A stretch of DNA of 64,000 nucleotides from Mastigamoeba balamuthi (lineage: Eukaryota; Evosea; Mastigamoebida; Mastigamoebidae), in NCBI GenBank assembly GCA_902651635.1, contig CACRSC010000002.1, forward strand, positions 408,377 through 472,376. The letters run 5' to 3'. The translations under genes were made by a program, and so were the position numbers. Below the pieces are notes generated by a model, which was given only the letters and a program-made list of their open reading frames with translations, did no database searches and was not told the DNA's origin. Position 1 is the first letter of the stretch. Each line of letters starts with the position of its first letter. This document shows, in pieces, positions 19,795 to 30,859 of this stretch.

Positions 19795-21928
19795 ATGCCG
19801 CCCAAGCGCCGCCCCGTGAGCCCCGTCGACGGCGAGTCTGCCGCCAAGCGCCCGCGCCCCGCCGACCCCCCCGCCGCGCCCGTCGACGTGCCCGCGGCCC
19901 CCGCCGTCGCCGCGGTGGTCGCAGCGGCAGCGGCCGCAGACCCCAGCCCCTCGCCGGCACCGCCCCAGGACGCGGGCGACCTCCCCATGTGCCGCTACGG
20001 CGCCAACTGCATGCGCCGCAACCCCGAGCACTTCCGCGAGTTCCGGTGCGGGGCACTTGGTTTGATTTGAATCAAGATCCGCGCATCTTCTCCCCCTCTT
20101 TTTCCTGGATTCGCGGCGGAATCTGCGGTTGCCTGCGTTGACGTCGGGTGGCTCCGGGGGGCCTCCAAGGCACCCGGCGCTGAGGGACGCGGCGGCCGAG
20201 ATCGAGGACGAGCACGCCAAGATGAAGGAGATGATGCGCAAGAAGAAGGAGGAGGAGGAGCACGCCAAGGCCGCGCCCAAGGGCAAGAAGAAGGTGCGGC
20301 CACCCTTCAGTCACGTCGGGAACTGGGGGCCAGTGGCCACCCATCCATAGTTGTTCCTCTTTCCTCGCTGCTGATGTGACTTCCCCCCCCCCCCCTCCTC
20401 GGTCCGCAGGCTGCCGCTGCCGCTGCTCACCACGTGCCCGCACCCGCCCCTGTTGCCCCCGCGCCGGCACCTGCGCCAGCGCCCGCTCCTGCCCCGGCGG
20501 CCCCTGCTGCTGCTGCTGCGGCTGTTCCGCCGTCTCCTGCGGTGTGTGGGCGGCATTGGCGGATGTGTCTGTGCTGATCAGTTGATTTGGGCTCCGCAGA
20601 AGATGAAGAGGGCGGGGTCCATCGTGGAGCCGCCCAAGGCAGCGGACCCGCCCTCTGCGAAGAAGCTGCTGGACCTCGAGCTCTACAAGGAGGTGCTCAA
20701 GACGTACCTCCTCAAGCCCAAGGCACGCTGGCCTCCCATACGACGGACACCTGATTTGACTTGTTTCGCCCTTTTCAGGTGTCGGCGGAAGAGAAGCGCG
20801 TCATAAGGAACGTCAGGTACAGATCTGGGATCTCTTCGCGAGGATCTACCACGTCACTGATTCCCGAATCCCCAACAGGCGCGGCAGGGAGATCACAGAC
20901 GCCGAGCACTCGATGCTGCTGGGCCAGTTTGGGTGGACCGAAGACGAGTACGAGGACGGCGAGCGCCGCACGGACGACGACGTCGACCTCGACGCAGAGC
21001 GTAAGGTCGGACCTCGTTCCAAGATTTCCAAATCCTGATGTGGCGTCACACGAATCTCCCAGGTGCTGGCCGACCCGGACGGCTTCGAGGTCATCTGGCT
21101 GAACAAGGCCGACGTGGGCAAGATGGGCAAGGAGGCCGAGAACGTCTTTGCGCGCGTGTGCACCAAGTTCTTCCAGACGATGGCCAAGGCGCAGGCCAAC
21201 TTCACGATCACGGCCGTGGGCGTCATTGCCAACTCGCGCCTCAAGGCCAAGTACCAGGCCAAGCGGGCCGAGCTGCGCGCCAAGGGCCTCGACCAGGAGG
21301 AGTGGGGCTTCCACGGCACGGGCGCCGAGGCCATCAACGCCATCGCCAAGACGGGCTTCCTGCACCCCGACGACATCGCCAAGGTGTGCACCGTGTCATC
21401 GTGTCGTGTCACCCCGGAGAGCAGTTTATGTTGTGGTGCCCAGAGATTCCTGGGGGGGCAATGACGTAACGCAGGCATGTGATTGGTTGCCTGCGCTGCG
21501 TCATGGGAATTGGCCTGAGTTGTTGTGCCCTGTGCGGCCTCGCGACTCACACGACGACGCCGCTGCAGCTGAACGCGGCCAAGAAGCCGGCGGCCAAGAA
21601 GGGCAAGGCGAAGAAGGCCAAGCCGCAGATCGAGGTGCTGGACGAGGGGTTCTTCGGGCGCGGCATCTACTTCAGCTTCTACTCGGACTACGCGCTGTGG
21701 TACTCGGACGAGCGCGGGTCGGACCTGGTGCTGCTGTGCAAGCTGCTGACGGGCAAGAGCTTCAAGTGCAACGGCCGCATGGACGGCAAGCAGTGCATGG
21801 ACGGCTACGACAGCCACTTCAGCCCCAAGGGCAACGAGGTCGTCCTCTTCGACCCCGCCGGCTGCCTCCCGCGCTACATCGTCCGCTTCACGCAGCAGGA
21901 CGAGCAGGAGCGCGAGCAGGAGGACTGA
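19795..21928 (+). CDS. PARP with an N-terminal PBZ zinc finger
   Basis: Eight exons (19795-20045, 20170-20293, 20410-20541, 20600-20722, 20779-20816, 20879-21005, 21063-21383, 21569-21928) give 491 residues. Near residues 63-87 is a poly(ADP-ribose)-binding PBZ finger, CRYGANCMRRNPEHFREFRH, whose last His is restored by splicing. A Lys/Glu coiled stretch and a Pro/Ala linker follow. The C-terminal catalytic domain has the H-Y-E set: His in WGFHGTG, Tyr in FGRGIYFSFYSDYA, and Glu in NEVVLFDPAG before LPRYIVRF. It is predicted to add ADP-ribose (possibly poly) to nuclear targets and to bind the polymer itself, as in DNA-damage signalling. The intron at 20723-20778 begins with GC. A Lys-rich insert lies before the GRGIYF motif. 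Confidence 0.88.
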
Positions 21929-22086
21929 GGGGGGGCGCACAGTGTCAAGGCAGGCAAGAGAGAAGATACGTGGTCGTTTTGGAGATTGATTTGCATATCT
22001 AGAAGGATCTGGGGGTGCCTCTTTGTTTGCCCGATGGGGGGAGAAGAGGCACACGCAAACCCGGGCGGCGCGGCCGCTGGTTCGGG

Positions 22087-22551
22087 TCACTTCTTGCCGC
22101 TGTGCGCGATGCCGCCCTGCTTGCCCAGGGGGCCCCTCTGCTTGGCGGCGTCCTGCATCTTCTTGATCTCGGCCTGCTCGGCGCTGCGGACGCGAGGGCT
22201 GCCGTCAGCCAAGACACAAGACACAAGAGCCTCACGCCACATCAACCAAATCAATCGCAACGCCCCACATCACATCACTTCACTTCACACGGGGCGGAGA
22301 GACTACTAGACATCCACCCCTCCAGGAACAACAACTGATTGTGGGCGCAGCACAGGAAACAAGAGACACGCGGGGTGCGCACCGGAGCTTGGCCTGGAGG
22401 GCCTTGTCGTCGTCGTCGAGGTCGCGCGTCTCCTTCTTGGCCGCCTTCAGAGGCTTCTTCTTGCCGCCTGCAGCCACCACAGCGTCAGCCTGCGCCTCAC
22501 AGCGCGAGGAGAGGGGTGGTGGAGAGGGGGCCGCGCACCGTCCTTGCCCAT
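22087..22551 (-). CDS. TMA7: Translation machinery-associated protein 7
   Basis: Three exons (22551-22539, 22467-22383, 22183-22087) encode 64 residues, the same length as human TMA7. It starts MGKDGGKKKPLKAAKKE, carries the acidic patch DLDDDDKALQAKLR, and ends with RGPLGKQGGIAHSGKK, closely matching the family ending. TMA7 co-purifies with ribosomes and is conserved from yeast to humans. The first exon is only 13 bases, so the gene is too fragmented for a simple frame search. It is convergent with the PARP gene and divergent from the AXDND1-like gene. Confidence 0.92.
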
Positions 22552-22754
22552 GGCGCTAGAGGTTCAGTGAGTCTTTGCAAAACCACCAAAAAGAAAGCCA
22601 CGTGCACCAGAGATTCGCCCCTGACATCATCAGTGACACCAGCGCGAGAATCTTCCACCGGTTAAATCTGATGAAGGAGATATTCTTGGGCCTGCTGCCA
22701 TAAATAGAGCCAGGCGCTCACAGCAGAAGAGAGTGAGCGCATTCCGCTGCGGCA
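22552..22754. promoter_or_regulatory. Short shared promoter region, TMA7 / AXDND1-like
   Basis: Only 203 bases separate the two divergent start codons, so both promoters must lie here or overlap the 5' ends. No TATA-like element is obvious. Confidence 0.4.
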
Positions 22755-25754
22755 ATGGCCGATAGCTCGCGCTCGGCGCGCCTGAAGGAGTCCAAGGATG
22801 AGGACCCCTTCACTCTCCCGAGTGCGCGCAGGCGTAATCGCGTGCACTGACGCGGCTTACTCCCCTCTCCCCCGCAGTGCTGTCCCCCAAGACAGCGGCC
22901 GTCCTGTTCGCCCCCACGTCCCGCAGGACCGCTCCTCGCGACGTACGCTTGCTCGCTAGCACCCCGGCTCACAGAATCGCGTGCAGGACGTCTCGTACCG
23001 CAAGGACTCTGCCAAGAACAAGGCCGCCCAGGCGCAGATCCCGCCCACCAAAATTCCCGAGCAGTACCACATCCGCGAGGAGTCCCCAGCGCCCCCGTTC
23101 GACCCCGCCATGGCCGCGGCCTCTTCATACGATGGCAAGCCACGCCCGCCTTAATCCCCGCGCGGTTCTGAGCCTCTGGGATGGCGGGCGAGCGCAGAGA
23201 AGGCGAGGGTGTGGAAGACGACGGTGTTCCCCTCGCCAATGCCCAGCAGCAGGCAGGAGGTGCTGCTGCTCGAGCAGTGGCTGGACAGGATGCTGCTCGA
23301 GAGCCAGCAGCAGCACCTGGGGCCCATCGAGGCCGTCAAGCGCGCGCAGCAGCTCTACGCACAGGCCTTCAACGAGATCCTCCGCCAAGTTCGCACTTTG
23401 TTTTTTGCTGACTTGCCAGCCACTGCTATCAACTGATTCCTCGCGGCGTGCAGGTCTACGTCACGTGCATGGAGCGCGGTGAGTTGTTGAACAAGATCTG
23501 GTCGAGGTACCTGCAACTGTTCGACCACGTCCTGAAGATCCGCGACAAGGAGCGCGTGCAGTACAACCAAAGTGACCCCATTGACTTCAATTCAATTGAA
23601 TTCTGACCGTACGAAAAACAAAAACAGAGCTGCAACAACAGAAGCTCATGTACCAGCAGTTGTACAAGGACAAGGACGACGCGTTCAACCAGGTGTACCT
23701 GCAGCTGGCCGCCGAGAAGGAGCGCATCCAGATGTCGCGCGACAAGCTCGAGCGCGCGGTGCTGCTGATGCAGGACGACATCCGCAAGCGCGTGCGCAAG
23801 GAGACGCGCCTCAAGCGCGTCGTGCACCACCTGCGCATGCGGGCCAAGGAGATGAACGTCGAGGAGGAGCCCGACGAGGGCTACGAGTCGGACGACTCGC
23901 TGCTGCCCCCGGACCTCACGGCCGACAGCTTCAGCGAGTCCAACGTCGTTGTCGTCAACAAGCTGCGCTACATCGAGGACAAGCTGCAGCACGTGCGCAA
24001 GAGCATCCCGACAGAGGCCGCCGAGACCAACTTCGGGTCGCTGCTCGAGCTCGACAGCCTGCTGCACTCGCTCTCGGATACCATCTCGCGGCTCACGACC
24101 ACCGAGGACACGCCGGCGCTCCGCCACCTGCAGCAGACGGCCCCGCAGCTCCTCGAGGACCCGGCGGCGCAGGCGGGGCCCGGGGACAAGGGCATCGGGA
24201 TCACCGCGGTGCCCCCGTCCATCGCAAGGCACAGCATGGGCATCCCCGCCAAGTTCCACATCGACAAGGCCGTGCAGTACTCCGAGACCGACATCCCCTC
24301 TGTCCTCCCCAAGCCCTTCCTCGCGTTCTACTCCCGCTCCATGCGCAGTACGACCATACTTTCCTTATGGTTTTTGATAATTTGGCTTCTTATGTTCTGA
24401 ATTTGACTTTGTTTTTTCTTGTTGTTGGGCAGTGCTGGTACCTCAGCCCCAGGAGAAGTCCTGGGCGCTGGCGCACATCGGGGCGATATTCGCGCTGAAG
24501 ATCATCTCGGACGAGGAGTGCGATGCGCGCGAGGCGCCGCGCCTGGGGCTGGCCGAGTTCACGTACAGCTTCTTCGTGAGCCTCTACGGCATCCGCACGC
24601 TGGCCGAGCAGGCGCTGGCGGACCTCATGGCGACGTGCGTCGCGCACGCCGAGAGCAACCGCCGCATCCGCATGTTCCTTTTGTTCAGCGCGGGCACGGA
24701 CCTCACGCGAGACGACCTGAGCTTCTTCCTCTACACACTAGCGCAGTTCTACGAGCGGCACGGCAACGGCGAGGCCGACATCTCCTACACAGAGGCCTCG
24801 GACGGCACGCAGTGGCTCACCATGGAGACCGTCCGCCTCGTCTCCGACATCATCCTCCGCGACCAGGACGCCGACGCCCGCGAGGCCGTCCTCGCCGCCT
24901 GCGAGAAGGCCTCCAACGGCACCAACAAAATCGGTGCCGCCCCAAATCAATTGGTTTCAAATTCACAACTCAAAAACCAACTGCCGCGCCGCGCGCAGAC
25001 CTGGACCTGTTCCTCGAGGCCATGACGGCGCGCGCCCACACGATCGGGGTGGGCCCGGAGGAGCAGCTGACGGGCCTCTACAACAGCGCCATCGCGGTGG
25101 ACTCGATCGCGTCGCCGACGGGCGCGATCATCTACGACGACCTCTGCGCGCTGGTCCGCGGGTTCTCCGCGGGCATCGGCGAGGCGCAGATGCAGAAGAT
25201 CTTCCGCGACGTCCTCGACGAGCTCGGCGGCGACCCCCCGGCCCCCACGGGCCCCACGCACGCGCCGCCGCCCTACGGGCCGCTGCCGGCCATCATCCGC
25301 GTCTGCCGTGCCCACGGCCTGCTCGGCTGGAAGGTCTTCCCCCCGACCAACGTCGACCGCAAGGCACGGATCCCGCAATCTCTCAATTTTCAATTTACTG
25401 CCCGAATCAATTGATCCCGGCTGAATTCGCGGGATTGGGCCTCCCCAGCGGTGCGGCGAGCTGGTGTTCACGATGATCGCGTCGATCTGGAGCGGGCTGA
25501 GCATCGACCTGATGCGGGAGGTGGCGGAGCTGGCGGCGCTGACGAGCCCCGACGCGGCGCGGCTGCAGCTGCTGGTGCAGGAGCGGCAGGAGGAGCTGCA
25601 GAAGCACCTCGAGGCCCGCGACAACTACAAGACGGCCGTCAGCTCCTTCCGCTCCTTCAACGAGCAGCTCTGGTTCGCCCGCCGCCGCGAGAGGAAGTTC
25701 GTCCAGGGCCGCCCCGAGCAGCCCGCCGCCGCCCTCCTCCGCTCCCGCACGTGA
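22755..25754 (+). CDS. AXDND1-like axonemal dynein light-chain-domain protein
   Basis: About nine exons (22755-22821, 22878-22942, 22987-~23134, ~23257-23388, 23454-23571, 23628-24347, 24433-24933, 24999-25363, 25449-25754) give roughly 800 residues. The N-terminal region contains IPPTKIPEQYHIREES, then the p28/DNALI1-type segment (LYAQAFNEILRQVYVTCMERG, LNKIWSRY) followed by long coiled coil. This order matches AXDND1, a larger relative of inner-arm dynein light chain p28, so a flagellar role is likely. The C-terminal half (from SWALAHIGAIFALKIISDEE) is helical and less recognised. The last intron (25364-25448) begins with GC. The limits of the third intron are uncertain: no GT donor fits near 23131. 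Confidence 0.75.
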
Positions 25755-26230
25755 CCCGGCGGCTGCGAGGCCGACAGCTGTCCCCCGCCCGCCAGACCGG
25801 AAATCGAATCTCCTGTGTTGTGTTCAATTGACTGGGGCTGTCTGCCGGGACTCCTCTGTGCTCCGCCTCGCACGCGGCGGCTGGGGCAGCGGCTCGCCTC
25901 GAGAGACTCGCGGCGACCTTTCTCTTCAATTGAGTTGTGGCTTTTCTCACCTCTGTCGCGATCAGTTGTCTCGCTGTTTCGTTGCTTCGTTGCGATTACC
26001 CCTTCGCCATCCTCTTCTCATCCTTGAGGTGGCGCTGATTGCGCATATGCGGGGTGTGTCTGCTGACGCGTTCACACGTCATCCGATAATTCAACTTCGT
26101 GAGAGGCAGTTGATTACGTTAACGGTTGTGTGAGATATTTTAGCTGTAAATAAAGCGACAAAGAGGACCCGGCCCTCAAGCGGGTGTTGGCAGCTCGAGC
26201 GCACGCGGCAGCGGCCCCCGCTGGCCCCCC
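25755..26230. other. Intergenic, nothing recognised
   Basis: About 475 bases of moderate GC, with T-rich stretches, between two rightward genes. A TCAATTGACT motif like those in local introns occurs near 25825. No gene was found. Confidence 0.4.
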
Positions 26231-28943
26231 ATGCAGTACTACGACAAGGACGTGCACGGGTCCGCGGCCCAGCGCACCAAGAAGCGCGTGCGCGAGGGCG
26301 ACCTCGTGGAGGTGCGCTCGCACGGCGGCGGGTGGTCGCCGGGCGTCGTGGCGATGACGTCGCCCGGCGGCGTGTGGATCGCGTGCCACAACGCGCCGTT
26401 CGTGGCCAAGCACTACAGCCGCAGGAGCACCGACATGCCCCCGTGGGCCACGTTCTTCAAGGCACGACGGCCACACACCACCACCACCGCCAGCACAGCC
26501 GGCACGGGGGCGTTTGGGAGGCAGCGAGCAGCTCAGCACCGCTGCCGGGAACACGTGCCCACGGGGGAGGGGGGCAGGCAGCGAGCCTCAACACCACTGG
26601 GGCTGGGCGAGCGCCTGCGTGCACGGCACCCAAGCCACCACCACCTGGGCCTGGGCGATGTGACACCAAAGACCACCACAGCCACCCAACGACGCCGCTT
26701 GCACCCGGCCACACCGACACAGTAGAGCGCTGGGGTCCGGCTGATGCTCCTGCCAAATTGCCGAGAAAGCTGTCTAGTGCAGATGCCATGGAGCCATTGC
26801 TATTCCTTGCACGACGGGGGCCAATACAGTACAGCACAGGGAAATCTGCGTAAGGCAGGCAGTCTACTCACCCTCCACAGAATGGCAGACATGGATACTG
26901 GTCACAGATGAACCAACACCGAACGGGGGAATAAAAGTGTGATGACGTGGCGATTCCCGATCCACGAATCCAAGCGGGCCCTCGCGCTGAATCTGCCCCC
27001 GCCCAACAGGAGAGCTCGAGCATGTGGCGGCGCATCGACCCGAGCTACTACGAGCGCCAGGCCCAGCAGCGCCGCCAGCGCGCCCGCCAGGACAAGTACG
27101 GCGCATACTCGTACAGCCGCCCGTCGCAGCCGCGCATCCGCCTGCGCTTCAACGCGCCCTGCAGCAGCGGCAGCCGCTCCTACTCGCTCGTCAGGCACAG
27201 GCACAGGCGCCCCCAGGCTGCCCCAGCCTCGTCGGGCTCGGGGTCGCAGGACCAGCCCTCGGGCTACGAGCGCCAGGCGGCGAGGAGCACGGCGGTGCCC
27301 GTGGCGGGGCCCGGGGCGAGGGAGAGGTCGAGGAGGGCGATCAAGACGGCGAGGGTGCCCAGGGTCAGGCAGCCCCCGGAGCTCAGGGCGCTCGACTCGC
27401 GGCTCACGCCCGAGGAGGCTGCCGAGAGCGAGCGCCTGGACGCAGACTACATCGAGCGCACGCGGGCCCGCCGCGAGCAGCAGATCGCCGTGGGGCGGGT
27501 GCGCAGCGCTCTCTGCTTTTTTCTCCGCTTATCAATTGATTTGGGCACCGAATTTGGGCAATTGCGGTACGCATCTTGCGTGCAATCGCCAGCGAGAAAG
27601 CAGGATTGCCCAGAAACGCCGCATACCACTGCTGGCAGCGGTTGCATTATCAGTTGAATTGGGCTTCAAAACCACTCCCTGCGCTGGAGTCTCCAGTGCT
27701 ACGCGACCACAGCAACACAGCATGCACTGCGGGCTCGACAGCACTAGAACGCAGCATCGCGCTTTGATCGCCATCAATTGACTCAAATCCTGCCGTGCCG
27801 GGGCCGACCTGGCCGCAGACTGCAGTGAAGGAGCTGCGGAGGCTCTTCCACCAGCTCTTTGTGCGCGAGGAGCAGCGCGCGCTGGCCGAGCAGCAGCGCA
27901 GGCGCGAGGAGCGCGAGCGCCGCCGCCGCCGGCGGAGGCGCCTGTGGGCCAGCCCCGCGGACCCCGAGGACCCCGAGGCGGCTGCGGCCCTGGCAGCAGC
28001 GGCGGCAGCGGCGCGGGCCGAGCACCGGGCGGGGCACTGGCGGCAGCTGCGGAGGCGGTGGGGGCGGCGCAGGCTGGAGATGCGGCTGGGGCGGCCCTTT
28101 GTGGTGGAGGTGTTCGCGGGGCGGTGCCTGACGGTGCTCGACACGCACAGCGGGGCCATCGACGTGGTGGTGGGCCCCGCGGCCTACGAGCTCTGGTCCT
28201 TCACCCGCGTGGTCGACGGCCCGCGGCGCGTGCGGCCCGCGGACCTCGCGCTGCTGGGCGCCCAGCGGGCCGCTCGCGGGTGCGCCGTGGTCGACCTGGC
28301 GGAGCTCGTGCCCTGCGTCGACCGCGAGGCCGAGGCCGCGCTCGTCGCCAGCGCCGCGCCGCGCGACACGGCGGCCGAGGCGGCGGCGGCGGGGCTGCGC
28401 GAGGGCGCGGGGGCCGTGGAGGTGCCGCGGGTGTGGGCGGGGCTGCTGGGGACGAGCGAGGCGGACCTGGCACGGGAGCTGGGGGCGCTCGACGGGCTGC
28501 TGGCCGCGGGGTTCGTCGACGAGCGCGAGTGGCGCGACAGGCGGGCTGCCCTGCGCTCGCTGCTGTGCTTCGAGCGCGGCGAGGCCGCCCCCGACGTGGA
28601 CCGTGCGGCCCAGCTCGTGGCCGCCGCCCCGGCGCGGGTGCCCGCGGACAGGGCCGGGGACATGGCGGACGGGCGGGGGAGCGAGAGCAGCGCGGGGACG
28701 TCGGAGAGCAGCAGGCAGCGGCGGAACCAGCGGCGGGCGCAGCGGCGCAGGGCCAGGGCTGCGGGGAGCGGAGCCGAGTGCGCGTCGCAGGGGTCGGCGG
28801 AGGAGGCGGCGAGGCGCCGGGTGGAGGAGTACATCGAGGGGGCGGCGCGGTGGGCCGAGGAGAGGCTAGAGGACTTGGCCGACGACGCCGAGGACGCGTG
28901 GCAGGACAGGCTCGCCGCTCGCAGGGGCTCCGACTGGTGGTGA
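26231..28943 (+). CDS. Unrecognised charged protein with SH3/Tudor-like N-terminus
   Basis: Three exons (26231-26461, 27010-27498, 27819-28943) give 614 residues. The first 77 residues (KRVREGDLVEVRSHGGGWSP, then GVWIACHN) resemble a small beta-barrel of the SH3/Tudor type, by eye only. The middle is Arg/Ser-rich. The last exon starts with an Arg-rich coiled segment, has a globular part (VVEVFAGRCLTVLDTHSG) and ends in a Glu/Arg-rich helix. No signal peptide or membrane helix. The first intron starts with GC. Broken copies of exons 2-3 and the intron between them lie at 30331-30561 and 33596-34110, each upstream of an LRR-sushi gene, so this gene and that family were duplicated together. Function unknown. 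Confidence 0.6.
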
Positions 28944-29168
28944 CAATCTGCGCTCTGTGGCAGCAAACGCCTGTGATTCTGCACAAATCAATTGATGCAC
29001 TGCCATGAGCTCTGTGCGAGCCTCTCGTGCGATCAGGCCACTTGGATAACTGGCATCAAGCAATCCGCCCGTGTGTGGTCTTGTCGGTGCTGCGCTGGCC
29101 TCGAGGTGCCCCCGGGACTCGGTGGCGGCGACCGCTGAGGCGTTGGCTGGGCTTCTCTTGCCGCCCTC
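28944..29168. other. Spacer with an LRR-leader relic
   Basis: At about 29068-29113 there is a stretch closely matching the leader exon and donor of the LRR-sushi genes at 30880 and 34460 (shared core CTCGAGGTGCCC). It has no usable start codon. It suggests a third unit of the same duplication starts here and is lost or lies in the gap. Confidence 0.45.
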
Positions 29169-29340
29169 TCACGGATGCGGCTGCTGCGCTGGCTGGGCCG
29201 CGGCGGGGGCCTGGGCCTGGGCCTGGCCGGGCTGCTCCTGCTGCACCTCGGGCTCCTCCTCGGGCTCCGCTCCGGGCTAGGCGCTGCCAGACTGTTGCTC
29301 CTCGGTGCTCGCGTGCTCGACGCGCTCCGAGAGGTCGTCG
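29169..29340 (-). CDS. Possible 3' tail of a minus-strand gene cut by the gap
   Basis: Read leftward from the gap, the sequence encodes an acidic, Gln/Pro/Ala-rich tail (EPEEEPEVQQEQPGQAQAQA) ending at a stop at 29171-29169, with codon use like local genes. An in-frame stop about 35 codons earlier means that it needs a splice there or is not functional. The opposite strand gives only a Leu-rich shadow. Low confidence. Confidence 0.3.
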
Positions 29341-30261
29341 NNNNNNNNNNNNNNNNNNNNNNNNNNNNNNNNNNNNNNNNNNNNNNNNNNNNNNNNNNNN
29401 NNNNNNNNNNNNNNNNNNNNNNNNNNNNNNNNNNNNNNNNNNNNNNNNNNNNNNNNNNNNNNNNNNNNNNNNNNNNNNNNNNNNNNNNNNNNNNNNNNNN
29501 NNNNNNNNNNNNNNNNNNNNNNNNNNNNNNNNNNNNNNNNNNNNNNNNNNNNNNNNNNNNNNNNNNNNNNNNNNNNNNNNNNNNNNNNNNNNNNNNNNNN
29601 NNNNNNNNNNNNNNNNNNNNNNNNNNNNNNNNNNNNNNNNNNNNNNNNNNNNNNNNNNNNNNNNNNNNNNNNNNNNNNNNNNNNNNNNNNNNNNNNNNNN
29701 NNNNNNNNNNNNNNNNNNNNNNNNNNNNNNNNNNNNNNNNNNNNNNNNNNNNNNNNNNNNNNNNNNNNNNNNNNNNNNNNNNNNNNNNNNNNNNNNNNNN
29801 NNNNNNNNNNNNNNNNNNNNNNNNNNNNNNNNNNNNNNNNNNNNNNNNNNNNNNNNNNNNNNNNNNNNNNNNNNNNNNNNNNNNNNNNNNNNNNNNNNNN
29901 NNNNNNNNNNNNNNNNNNNNNNNNNNNNNNNNNNNNNNNNNNNNNNNNNNNNNNNNNNNNNNNNNNNNNNNNNNNNNNNNNNNNNNNNNNNNNNNNNNNN
30001 NNNNNNNNNNNNNNNNNNNNNNNNNNNNNNNNNNNNNNNNNNNNNNNNNNNNNNNNNNNNNNNNNNNNNNNNNNNNNNNNNNNNNNNNNNNNNNNNNNNN
30101 NNNNNNNNNNNNNNNNNNNNNNNNNNNNNNNNNNNNNNNNNNNNNNNNNNNNNNNNNNNNNNNNNNNNNNNNNNNNNNNNNNNNNNNNNNNNNNNNNNNN
30201 NNNNNNNNNNNNNNNNNNNNNNNNNNNNNNNNNNNNNNNNNNNNNNNNNNNNNNNNNNNNN
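29341..30261. other. Assembly gap (921 N), then a poly-C run
   Basis: Undetermined bases, followed by about 18 C (30262-30279). The gap sits in tandemly duplicated sequence, so missing or collapsed copies are likely. Its length may be only an estimate. Confidence 0.95.
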
Positions 30262-30330
30262 CCCCCCCCCCCCCCCCCCGTCTTCTGGGACTGGCAGCCC
30301 TCGCAAAGGCAGCTGTGGCAGAGACTTGCA

Positions 30331-30561
30331 CCTACCTTTCTTCAATTGCGCCACGTGGCGAGGAAGAAGTCGAGGAGGGCGATCAAGAATGCGAGAGTGC
30401 CCAGGGCCATGCAGCCCCCAGAGCTCAGGGCACTGCACACGTGGCTCCCGCCCGACAGGCTGCTGGGGCGAGAGCGCAGCTCTCTTCAAATTCTCCGCTT
30501 ATCAATTGATTTAGCATCGAATTTAGGCCATTTCGGTCGCACTTGCAAGCAATCGCCAGTG
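30331..30561 (+). pseudogene. Broken copy of the 26231 charged-protein gene
   Basis: This segment aligns with the end of exon 2 (the KTARVPRVRQPPELRALDSR region) and with the start of the following intron at 27530-27600, including the TCAATTGATT motif and the AATCGCCAG..GAAAGCAGGATTG block. The preceding exon and the rest of exon 2 and exon 3 are absent, and the reading frame does not continue. It marks the left end of the second duplicated unit. Confidence 0.7.
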
Positions 30562-30719
30562 CGAAAGCAGGATTGACACAGCACTCTTGGCTGCACCCGA
30601 TGATTGTCTCACTGCCTACACAGATGGACACAGATTCACCTCGCAGAATCCCTACTCCAGAGCTGTTGCCGGTTGGACTGTTAATATGGTGCCACGTGTC
30701 CCTCAGAGTTTTTCCCGAT

Positions 30720-30859
30720 CTTGTCCCACACAAGAGGAATATCTATGGTGACGTGCCAAGAGGGTTCAAGTTTGGTGGCACAGAACAGATAAGTGTTGTT
30801 GGGGAGCAAGCAGCCTCGCAACACAGCCTCGACATCGAGCATCCAACACCTCGTGGGCG
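30720..30859 (+). promoter_or_regulatory. Duplicated upstream region of the LRR-sushi genes
   Basis: The 140 bases before the first LRR-sushi gene are similar to 34310-34437 before the second copy (shared GTGACGTGCCAAG and GGTTCAAGTTTGGTG blocks). Conservation upstream of both starts, in sequence that does not appear coding, suggests that the promoter was duplicated with the gene. Confidence 0.5.

Noticed and set aside
29175-29340. Leu-rich hydrophobic plus-strand frame next to the gap
   Set aside because: It is the shadow of a Glu/Gln/Ala-rich minus-strand frame with normal local codon use.
30262-30279. Poly-C tract as a biological feature
   Set aside because: It abuts the assembly gap and is most likely a sequencing or assembly artefact.
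29027-30514. Long open frames spanning the run of N on both strands
   Set aside because: They are open only because undetermined bases cannot encode stops.
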